Below are positions 23,581 through 30,447 of a stretch of 64,000 nt of DNA, in pieces. Made by a program: the position numbers and the translations under genes. This DNA is from RUG572 sp964386385 (lineage in GTDB: Bacteria; Verrucomicrobiota; Kiritimatiellia; RFP12; UBA1067). Below the pieces are notes generated by a model that saw only the letters and a program-made list of their open reading frames with translations, was not told where the DNA came from and made no database searches. Each line of letters opens with the position of its first letter. Within the stretch, counting starts at the first letter, position 1. The stretch spans positions 38,626 through 102,625 of the forward strand of contig CAYLRN010000009.1 of assembly GCA_964386385.1 (NCBI GenBank). The letters run 5' to 3'.

Positions 23581-24637
23581 GGTCGCATCGCTGTTTTCCG
23601 GCTGTGGAGGTTCCGACCTTGGAACGCTCGGCGGCTTCTCGTACCTTGGGAACGATTATCCTCGCCTCCCGTTCGACATAGCATATGCGGTGGACTTCGA
23701 CAAGGACGCGGTCGAAACCTACAACCGCAATTTTCCGAGCAAGGCTGTTTGCGGTGACGTGACGAAAATCGACGTCGAAAGGGACATTCCCGACATCGAC
23801 GTCCTCATCGGCGGATTTCCGTGCCAGTCGTTCAGCACGCTCAATCCCACGAAAAACACCAATGACGCGCGCGCAAATCTCTACAAGGAAATCGTAAGAA
23901 TTCTAATGGCAAAGCAGCCTAAATGCTTTGTGTGCGAAAACGTCAAAGGTCTCATGACACTGCAGGGCGGTTCCATCATAAAGAAGATCGAGGACGAATT
24001 CGCCGATGCAGGCTACAGGGTCGTCCACAAACTCCTTCGCGCCGTGGACTACGGAGTGCCGCAGCGGAGGGAACGGGTCATCATTGTGGGCATTCGCAGA
24101 GACGTTGACGCCGATTATGAATTCCCGACTCCGCTTCTCCGGGAAGACGAATGGGTGCCGATCCGTGCCGTGGTAAAGGAACTTGCGATTCCCGAAAGCA
24201 GGTACTACTTTTCGCAACGCGCCGTGGAGGGCATGAAAAACGCGAAGAACAACATGAAGCGCGGCCTTTGGCAGGATCTGGACGGCCCATGCCTGACGTT
24301 GACTTCGCATCTTGCCAAAGTAAGCCTGAATTCGCGCGATCCGGTTCTGCTTGTAGACCCTGAAAAAGAGCTCTACCGAAGATTCACCGTCGCGGAAGCG
24401 GCCGGAATCCAGTCGTTTCCGGATGATTTCGTATTTCCGGGGTCAGACAGCAGGGCATACAAGCAGATCGGCAATGCCGTTCCGCCTGTCCTGATGTGGC
24501 ACGTAATGAATTCGCTTTCATGGACAATGGCCGGCGAACGGTTTAAGGTCGTTCCGACTGATATGGAAGTGCCGTCATCTCATCAGTTTGGTCTCAAGGC
24601 CGCGCCGGACGTCATGCATTCGGCAGGAAGACGGTGA
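23573..24637 (+). CDS. DNA (cytosine-5-)-methyltransferase, second of the R-M operon
   Basis: A 354-residue m5C methyltransferase, distinct from the first. Motif I is VASLFSGCGGSDLG; motif IV IGGFPCQSFS with C84; motif VI CENVKGLM; motif VIII PQRRERVIIVG; motif X QIGNAVPPVLM. GGAG eight bases upstream and the eight-base overlap with the nuclease gene indicate coupled translation. Two m5C methylases flanking one nuclease is the usual layout when the site is asymmetric and each strand needs its own enzyme. Its 3' end overlaps the convergent histidine kinase gene by 26 bases. Confidence 0.93.
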   Translation: MLKVASLFSGCGGSDLGTLGGFSYLGNDYPRLPFDIAYAVDFDKDAVETYNRNFPSKAVCGDVTKIDVERDIPDIDVLIGGFPCQSFSTLNPTKNTNDARANLYKEIVRILMAKQPKCFVCENVKGLMTLQGGSIIKKIEDEFADAGYRVVHKLLRAVDYGVPQRRERVIIVGIRRDVDADYEFPTPLLREDEWVPIRAVVKELAIPESRYYFSQRAVEGMKNAKNNMKRGLWQDLDGPCLTLTSHLAKVSLNSRDPVLLVDPEKELYRRFTVAEAAGIQSFPDDFVFPGSDSRAYKQIGNAVPPVLMWHVMNSLSWTMAGERFKVVPTDMEVPSSHQFGLKAAPDVMHSAGRR

Positions 24638-26009
24638 AGACGCTGCCCTTGCCGAGGGTCGATTCGCAGCTGACGCCGCCGCCGTATGAGGTGGCGATCG
24701 CGTGGACGAGCGCAAGGCCGAGGCCGTTGCCGGGGAGGGAGCGGCTTGTGTCCGCCCTCCAGAAGCGCGTGAAGACGTGCGGGACGTCTTCGGCGGCGAT
24801 TCCGCATCCGGTGTCCGACACGGACAGCCTGACGTCTTCGGACGAAGTCTCCAGCCGGACGCCTATGCGTCCGCCGGACGGGGTGTACTTTATCGCGTTC
24901 TCAAGGAGGTTGCCGACGAGCTGCTGGAGCTTTGCGCGATGGCCGGAGAAGAGGACTTCCGTTTCGGGCGCGCGGACGTCCATTGCGAGTCCGTTCTGCT
25001 CCGCGAGCGGCTGGTAGAGTTCGACGATGCCGCGCACGAGAAGGCCGAGGTCGACTTCCGTGCGCGGGGACCGGTCGATCTTCGACCCTGCCTGCGCGAT
25101 GTCGAGCATGGTGTTGATCATCTCAAGCATTCCGAGCGTCTCGTTGAGCGTCCTGTCCGCCAGCGAGTCACGCGCCGTCTCGTCGAAAAGCGCAGTCTCC
25201 GCCGCCATGGACAGCCGCGTAAGCGGCGTGCGGAGGTCGTGTGCGATGTTGTCCGTGAGCACTCGGAGCTCGTCGAGCGTGCGTTCGTTCTTGTCGCACA
25301 TTCCGTTGAAGGCGCGGACGAGCGTCCGCATCTCGCGGGATTCGCCGGCGACCTCCCCGACCCTGCAGCTCCAGTCGCCCGCCTCGATGGACGTCGCGGC
25401 GGCGGCTATCGAATTCAGCCGGCGGACGAAGCGCGACACGATCAGCGTCACCGCAAGGCACGTGAGAATGGTGGAAAGCACGATGGCCGCGCCCTGCGTT
25501 ATGGCGAGAAAGAGCAGATACCGCTCGACGCTCGTGACGTCTCTCGCCACGGTTATGAGGTTGCCGTCGTAAAGCCGGCGCGACTTCATGCGTATGGCGA
25601 CGTGCCTGTCGGCGGACGACGACCGTTCGGTGTAGAAGCGGTGTTCGAGGCGTCCCTGCCTCACGGCGCGGAGGATTCTCGCCTTTATGCGCTCCGGCGC
25701 CGCCGTCGAGCGCAGCTCCAGTCCGTCCGGCGTCGACAGGACGATGAAGGTGCGGCTCGTGTCGTGTTCGTCGGCGTCGACGTCCATGTGGCGGAAGAAC
25801 TCTGGTGTCGCGCCGTTGAGTTCTTCGTACTCGCTCTTCAGGTCGTCCGCAAGCCGCCCGACCATCGAGTGGACGTGTCCCATCTGGTAGCGCCACGAAA
25901 CGGCGACGATCAGGACGCCGACGATGATGGCGATGGCGCACGACGAGGCCGTCGCGGCGAGAATCATGCGCCGCCGGAGCGAACGGCCGTCAGCGCTCTT
26001 CGAGGACAT
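24612..26009 (-). CDS. Sensor histidine kinase (CusS/heavy-metal-type architecture)
   Basis: A 465-residue inner-membrane kinase: TM1 about residues 15-38, periplasmic sensor to about 163, TM2 about 164-192, a HAMP region, then HisKA with H257 in DNIAHDLRTPLTRL. The ATPase domain shows N box LLENAIKYTPSGG, G1 DTGCGIA and G2 NGLGLALVHAI. Its start lies 20 bases inside the response-regulator gene, so the pair is co-translated. The layout resembles CusS/CzcS-type metal sensors, but no metal-binding residues stand out in the sensor and no efflux genes are nearby, so the signal is unknown. Confidence 0.92.
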   Translation of the reverse strand: MSSKSADGRSLRRRMILAATASSCAIAIIVGVLIVAVSWRYQMGHVHSMVGRLADDLKSEYEELNGATPEFFRHMDVDADEHDTSRTFIVLSTPDGLELRSTAAPERIKARILRAVRQGRLEHRFYTERSSSADRHVAIRMKSRRLYDGNLITVARDVTSVERYLLFLAITQGAAIVLSTILTCLAVTLIVSRFVRRLNSIAAAATSIEAGDWSCRVGEVAGESREMRTLVRAFNGMCDKNERTLDELRVLTDNIAHDLRTPLTRLSMAAETALFDETARDSLADRTLNETLGMLEMINTMLDIAQAGSKIDRSPRTEVDLGLLVRGIVELYQPLAEQNGLAMDVRAPETEVLFSGHRAKLQQLVGNLLENAIKYTPSGGRIGVRLETSSEDVRLSVSDTGCGIAAEDVPHVFTRFWRADTSRSLPGNGLGLALVHAIATSYGGGVSCESTLGKGSVFTVFLPNA

Positions 26010-26664
26010 ATCCGAACCTCCTGACCGTATGGATCAGCTCTGGTTCGCCCGGCGCGGATATCTTCCCCCGCAGGCGGCTGACCCTGGCCTCCACTACGTT
26101 CGTGTGCGGGTCGAACGAATAGTCCCACACCCGCTCCATGAGGGTCGTCTTCGGGACGACGCGGCCCCTGTTCCGCATCAGGTATTCAAGCAGTTGGTAT
26201 TCAAGCGGCTGGAGGTCTATGCGGCGTCCGGCCCTCGTCACGCGGTGGGTGGACACGTCCATTTCGAGGTCCGCCACCTTCAGCGTCGTCGCATCCGGCG
26301 CCGAGCTCGCCCGCCTGATGAGGGCGTTTACGCGGGCGACGAGCTCCGTGAGCGAGAAGGGTTTTGCGAGGTAGTCGTCCCCGCCGGCCTCAAGCCCCGA
26401 AACTTTCGCCTCGACGCTTCCGCGCGCGCTCAGGACGATGATGGGCGTTCGGACGCCGGCGGCGCGTGCGCGCCGGATGATTTCGACGCCGTCGATCTTG
26501 GGAAGCATGATGTCCATGACGGCGGCGTCGTAGCCGCCGTGGAGCGTCGCTACGAGACCCTCCTCGCCGTCGGCGGCGCGGGTGCAGGTGAATCCGGCGC
26601 GGCGCAGGCCTTCCGCGACGTAATCGGCCACGGCATTGTCGTCTTCTACGATGAGGATGTGCAT
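25990..26664 (-). CDS. OmpR-family response regulator
   Basis: A 224-residue regulator. The receiver has ILIVEDD (D8, D9), phospho-acceptor D51 in AVMDIMLPKIDG and K101 in DDYLAKPFS. The C-terminal winged helix has LEYQLLEYLMRNRGRVV and NVVEARVSRLRGKI with HTVRRFGYVLE. It partners the overlapping histidine kinase. A strong promoter lies 39-67 bases upstream, within the end of the preceding glycosyltransferase gene. Confidence 0.95.
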   Translation of the reverse strand: MHILIVEDDNAVADYVAEGLRRAGFTCTRAADGEEGLVATLHGGYDAAVMDIMLPKIDGVEIIRRARAAGVRTPIIVLSARGSVEAKVSGLEAGGDDYLAKPFSLTELVARVNALIRRASSAPDATTLKVADLEMDVSTHRVTRAGRRIDLQPLEYQLLEYLMRNRGRVVPKTTLMERVWDYSFDPHTNVVEARVSRLRGKISAPGEPELIHTVRRFGYVLEER

Positions 26665-26702
26665 TGGTGGATGTCTCTGTGTTTGTCGAGAAAGCGTGAC
26701 GC

Positions 26703-26731
26703 AGTATAGCCGTCGCCGTTCACGCAGTCAA
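26703..26731 (-). promoter_or_regulatory. Promoter of the two-component operon
   Basis: On the minus strand TTGACT (complement of 26726-26731), 17 bases, then TATACT (complement of 26703-26708). It overlaps the last bases of the glycosyltransferase gene and gives a leader of about 32 bases before 26664. Confidence 0.75.
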
Positions 26732-27450
26732 CGACGATTTTCGGTTCGCGCGATGCACATGAGGTCGATGAGCGTCCGGACGGAATCGGCGACGTGCAGT
26801 TTCGACCCCGGCACGTCGCGCCACGTGGACAGGGGAAGTTCAATCACGGAGCGGCGCATGGCGCTCTCCGGAATGCGCCGCAGGAGTTCCACGTCGAACA
26901 GCCATCGCGACGTGAACGGCGCATCGAAGACCTTTTCCGCGAGGTCGCGGCGGAAGATCTTGGCGCCGCATTGCGTGTCGTATGCCGGCGAGCGCAGTAC
27001 GTGGCGTATCAGCGTCTTCATCAGCGTTCCCGCGGCGTTGCGGAACGGAGTGCGGGCGATCTGCGCTCCCAGGTGCGGCCATCTCGAACCGATGACCGCC
27101 TGCGCGTCGGGGCGGCGCATGGCCTCGTCGCGGAATGCGTTCAGTTCGGAAAGGGGCGTTGCGAGGTCGGCGTCCCAGAAGCCGATCCAGTCTGCACGGG
27201 AACGCGCGAGCAGGGTCTGCACGCCGGCATAGACCGCAGCGGCCTTGCCGACGTTCTGCGGCAGGTAGATCGCCTCCATCGCGGGGGACTGCCTTGCGAG
27301 GAACGCGAGCGTCTCGGCCGTTTCGTCGGTCGACCCGTCGTCCACGAACAGCAGGGTAAGCCATGGGAATGCGGATATGGCGTCGAGAAACGCGGAGACG
27401 TCGAGCCGCCGGTACTCGTCTTTGCACGGAACTACGAGCGCGACTGTCAT
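26728..27450 (-). CDS. Family 2 glycosyltransferase (polyprenyl-phosphate sugar transferase type)
   Basis: A 240-residue GT2 enzyme. VALVVPCKDEYRRLD is the nucleotide-sugar-binding start, FVDDGSTDETAE the usual DDGSxD motif and GFWDADLATPL the DXD-like metal site. QNVGKAAAVYAG and CGAKIFRRDLAEKVF are typical of dolichyl/undecaprenyl-phosphate glycosyltransferases. It has no C-terminal membrane helices. Its ATG overlaps the stop of the GT39-type gene upstream (ATGA, 27447-27450), indicating a two-gene operon: this enzyme would make the lipid-linked sugar that the membrane transferase uses. Confidence 0.88.
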   Translation of the reverse strand: MTVALVVPCKDEYRRLDVSAFLDAISAFPWLTLLFVDDGSTDETAETLAFLARQSPAMEAIYLPQNVGKAAAVYAGVQTLLARSRADWIGFWDADLATPLSELNAFRDEAMRRPDAQAVIGSRWPHLGAQIARTPFRNAAGTLMKTLIRHVLRSPAYDTQCGAKIFRRDLAEKVFDAPFTSRWLFDVELLRRIPESAMRRSVIELPLSTWRDVPGSKLHVADSVRTLIDLMCIARTENRR

Positions 27451-28739
27451 TTTGTCGTCTCCTTCCACCGGCGGTTCTCCCGCATGAAGATACGGTCGCC
27501 CGGCTGCGGGAGGAGATGCAGCTTCGGGCCGAAGTAGAACTGTGCGGAGTATGGCGGCGACTTCCCCGTGAAATGCGCCCCGCGCACCGGGTCTGCGGCG
27601 TGAATTGACCTGAACGTCCATCCCTGCATCTTGTTTGTGTAGAGCGTCGCGAACGCCAGCGTTCCGATGAGCGAGGCCATGCAGACCGCGCCTGCGGCGG
27701 GGACGATGCGCATCGTCCATCGGGGCAGTTCCGTCATGGCGAGCCTCGCCGCGAACAGCGGCACGACCGGCAGGAGATATGCGAGGGGAACGCGGCTTGT
27801 GAGGCACCAGAATCCGGTGATGGCGACGATTCCCCACGTGAGCAGCGCCTCCGGGGCGGCGTCCCTGAAGCGCATTTCCCTGGCCTTCAGGAAGAGCAGC
27901 GGCGTCCACGGAAGCGTCACGACCATGGCCCAGATCGCGGACATTCCGCGGAACGTCTCCCGCCCGGCCCCGTACCTGTCCCCGTAGTCGTGCACGAGGA
28001 AGCGCAGGAGGTTCTCATTGACGAAGAAGTACTTCAGGAAGCCGGGGGTTTCACGCTCCATGAGCGCGTACCAAGGAGCGCATATCGCAAGAAATATCAG
28101 CGGTCCGAAGATCCAGTCGTGACGCGAAAGGAGCTCAAGGCGGCGGTTGGCGATGGCGTCGGCAAGGACGGGCAGACCGAAAAGGACGAGCGCGACCGGG
28201 CCTTTCACGAGCATCCCAAGTCCGAGAAGGGCGAAGATCGCCAGCGACATCCATCTTTCCCGGCTCTTCGCGAACACGCTCTCGAGCAGGAGGGCGCCGC
28301 CTACGCAGAACGTGAGCGGAACGTCGGTCATGCAGAAGCCCGCCGCCGCGTAGAACGCGACCGAAGTCGCGCACACGACGACGGCAATCCGGGCGGCGGA
28401 GGCGTCCTTAAGCCGGCGCACTGCGAAGAACAGGATGCCGAGAAGCCCGATCGCCGAGAGGAACGCCGGCAGCCGGACGGAGATCTCGTTCCGCCCGAAG
28501 GCCTTGCACAGAATGCCGCCGGTCTGGAACAGGAGCGGCGGCTTCCCGTCGAAGCTCTGGAAGACGCCCTTGTGGATGAATCGCGGAACGAGGAAGTCGC
28601 CCGATTCGGCCATGTTCGCGCAGATTGCCGCATACCGGCTTTCGGACGGGTCGAACACGGGGCTCAGCGTCATGACAGCGAGCCTTGTCAGCGCCAGGAT
28701 GGCGACTATTGCGAAGAAAGTTCTCAGTTGCGGTTTCAT
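27447..28739 (-). CDS. GT39/ArnT-like membrane glycosyltransferase
   Basis: A 430-residue polytopic membrane protein of the PMT/ArnT superfamily. The periplasmic loop after TM1 has FDPSESRYAAICANMAES, equivalent to the conserved acidic E(S)RYA motif, followed by GKPPLLFQTGGILCKAFG and SVRLPAFLSAIGL. About ten more hydrophobic segments follow. It should transfer a sugar from a polyprenyl-phosphate donor to lipid A or another envelope acceptor. A TATATT sits eight bases before the ATG at 28739 on the minus strand and no clear ribosome site is present, so the mRNA may be nearly leaderless. Confidence 0.86.
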   Translation of the reverse strand: MKPQLRTFFAIVAILALTRLAVMTLSPVFDPSESRYAAICANMAESGDFLVPRFIHKGVFQSFDGKPPLLFQTGGILCKAFGRNEISVRLPAFLSAIGLLGILFFAVRRLKDASAARIAVVVCATSVAFYAAAGFCMTDVPLTFCVGGALLLESVFAKSRERWMSLAIFALLGLGMLVKGPVALVLFGLPVLADAIANRRLELLSRHDWIFGPLIFLAICAPWYALMERETPGFLKYFFVNENLLRFLVHDYGDRYGAGRETFRGMSAIWAMVVTLPWTPLLFLKAREMRFRDAAPEALLTWGIVAITGFWCLTSRVPLAYLLPVVPLFAARLAMTELPRWTMRIVPAAGAVCMASLIGTLAFATLYTNKMQGWTFRSIHAADPVRGAHFTGKSPPYSAQFYFGPKLHLLPQPGDRIFMRENRRWKETTK

Positions 28740-29040
28740 GGGTGCGTAATATACCTCGGCCACCTTTCCGCAACTCTTCCGCAACGTTGCCATTTGGTGA
28801 TGTTTGCGCGAGACGCAGCGACGCAGATTTCCCCTTCTCTTGCGCTTTCTGTCTGTCTTTCTTTTCCGCTCTTTCCGCCATCCCGATTCCCTGTCTTTCC
28901 CGCCTTTCCGAATTGAGCCGCGAAGTTGTGCAACCTTGTCCTCTGCGTGAGACAAATCAGGCGGCGTCGGCGTGTTAGGACACGCGCCCTACCATGGAGA
29001 TTAAGTGGGTAAGTTGCGTCTGCTCGCATTTCACGGGGAG

Positions 29041-29060
29041 GGCGGATGTCCTCATCCGCC
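29041..29060. repeat. Perfect 8-bp hairpin repeat
   Basis: GGCGGATG-TCCT-CATCCGCC. A variant (GGCGGTTG-TCCT-CAATCGCC) is at 1100-1119, in the same order relative to the octamers and the palindromic element. Confidence 0.7.
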
Positions 29061-29095
29061 GTCGCGGGTGAAAAGGCGGCTTAACGGTCTTGGCC

Positions 29096-29161
29096 GGTAG
29101 GGCGCGACGTCTCGTCGCGCCGTTTCGTACACGGCGGCGGGGCGGGACGCCCCGTCCTACC
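29096..29161. repeat. GGTAGGGCG/CCTACC palindromic element, inverted arrangement
   Basis: A 66-base copy starting GGTAGGGCGCGACGTC and ending GACGCCCCGTCCTACC. Compared with 1154-1263 and 40009-40074 its two internal palindromes are in swapped order, so this copy is in the opposite orientation. Confidence 0.7.
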
Positions 29162-29257
29162 ATCGTAAACCAATATTTCGTCGCAACCAAATCTCTGCGA
29201 CCTCTGCGCGAGACAGACATGGCGGTGCAGAGGTCGCGCGGGGATGCGGCGAGTGCG

Positions 29258-30400
29258 TCATTTCGCCTGGTCGTAGTGCCGGGCCATGGCCTCGTAGCCC
29301 GCCATCATGCAGGGCGGAAGACTTCCGAACAGCCTGTAGTAGTCGCACACCACCGGCAGGCAGCGCGCCTTCCACTTCGCAATCGTGTTGAGCGCGATGG
29401 AGGAAAGCTTGTGGTGGGCGAACGGATTGGTGAAGCGCTCGATGATGGAGTTCGCGTAGTCCGTCTTCTCGGCGTCGGGAAGGTCGACCGTCGGATAGAT
29501 CTCGTCGAAGAGGACTTTCCGCAGAAAGGCTCCGCCCTCCGCGTCGCCCACCACCTGGGCTACTTCCGTGAAGCCGCGCTCAAGCCCCCAGTAGACGATC
29601 GTGGTGTGGGCGGCGTTCAGGAAGCGCACCTTGCGCGTCCGGTAGGGCTGCATGTCGGACGTGTAGACGACGTTCACGCCGGCCCTGCGCAGAGGAAGCT
29701 CCGCCTCCAGGTCGAAGCCGGCGGGCGTCTCCACGACGAAGAAGTGGAACGGCTCTCCGCATACCAGAACGTCGTCCCTCTCGCCCAGCTGCGCGGCGTA
29801 GCGCGCGGCGGATTCCGCGTCCGGCCGCCCGGCGACGATGCGGTCCACCAGCGTCGAACAGAAGACGCACTCCGATTCGATCCACGCGGCAAGGTCAGTC
29901 GCGCCCTCGTCCGCGGCGTACTGCAGGACGCACTTGCGCAGGCTGTCGCCGTTGTGCTCTATCAGTTCGCAGGGGATGAAGACGAGTCCTGGCAGCTCCG
30001 CCGCGAAGCGCGCGCGGAGGAGGCGGAAGACCTTGAATGGGAAAGTGTTCTGCCCCTTGACGTACTCGATTCCGGCTTCGGTCGTGTTCGAGACGACGAA
30101 GCGGAGGGACGGCATGGCGGCGTAGCGCTCCAGGTTCGCCCAGAGGTCCACGCCCTTGACGGACGCGACCTCCTCGATCTCCTCGACCTGCCGCCCGTCC
30201 ATGAATCCGCGCAGGCAAGTGTGGTAGCGTCCGCCGCGCGCGTTGAGGATGCGCGACGCCTCGGAGAGCTCGTCGCCGATTGGCTGGATTATCTGCACCG
30301 CGCCGTCGAAGCCGGCGCGGTCGTTCATGCGCTGCACCATCCAGTCAATGAAGCAGCGGAGAAAGTTGCCCTCGCCGAACTGAAGAATCTTCGTTTCCAT
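29258..30400 (-). CDS. Tagaturonate reductase (altronate oxidoreductase)-like, short
   Basis: A 380-residue mannitol-dehydrogenase-superfamily protein. ILQFGEGNFLRCFIDWMV is the Rossmann start of UxaB-type enzymes; VVSNTTEAGI and the HNGD motif in CELIEHNGDSL are characteristic, followed by the C-terminal domain KVRFLNAAHTTIVYWG and TIAKWKARCLP. It should reduce D-tagaturonate to D-altronate with NADH in galacturonate catabolism. GGAG eight bases before the ATG sets the start. Known UxaB proteins are roughly 480 residues; this one stops soon after the KARLLP-like motif and just before a repeat-rich region, so the 3' end may have been lost. It follows the GH28 gene by 47 bases on the same strand. 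Confidence 0.8.
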   Translation of the reverse strand: METKILQFGEGNFLRCFIDWMVQRMNDRAGFDGAVQIIQPIGDELSEASRILNARGGRYHTCLRGFMDGRQVEEIEEVASVKGVDLWANLERYAAMPSLRFVVSNTTEAGIEYVKGQNTFPFKVFRLLRARFAAELPGLVFIPCELIEHNGDSLRKCVLQYAADEGATDLAAWIESECVFCSTLVDRIVAGRPDAESAARYAAQLGERDDVLVCGEPFHFFVVETPAGFDLEAELPLRRAGVNVVYTSDMQPYRTRKVRFLNAAHTTIVYWGLERGFTEVAQVVGDAEGGAFLRKVLFDEIYPTVDLPDAEKTDYANSIIERFTNPFAHHKLSSIALNTIAKWKARCLPVVCDYYRLFGSLPPCMMAGYEAMARHYDQAK

Positions 30401-30447
30401 TGTCGAACTCCAATGATGACATTCAAGATCTGGGATAACATGCGGAA

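Larger units (their letters stand above)
28740..29257. other. Intergenic region rich in dispersed repeats
   Basis: No gene is visible in this 518-base stretch. From 28740 to about 28990 it holds a pyrimidine-rich, low-complexity section. From 28987 it carries repeat parts: CGCCCTACCATGGAGATTAAG (28986 region, remnant), octamers at 28999-29015, a perfect hairpin at 29041-29060, GCTTAACGG near 29080 and a palindromic element at 29096-29161. The segment CTCTGCGCGAGAC occurs at about 29206 and a similar one near 28946. Confidence 0.6.
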
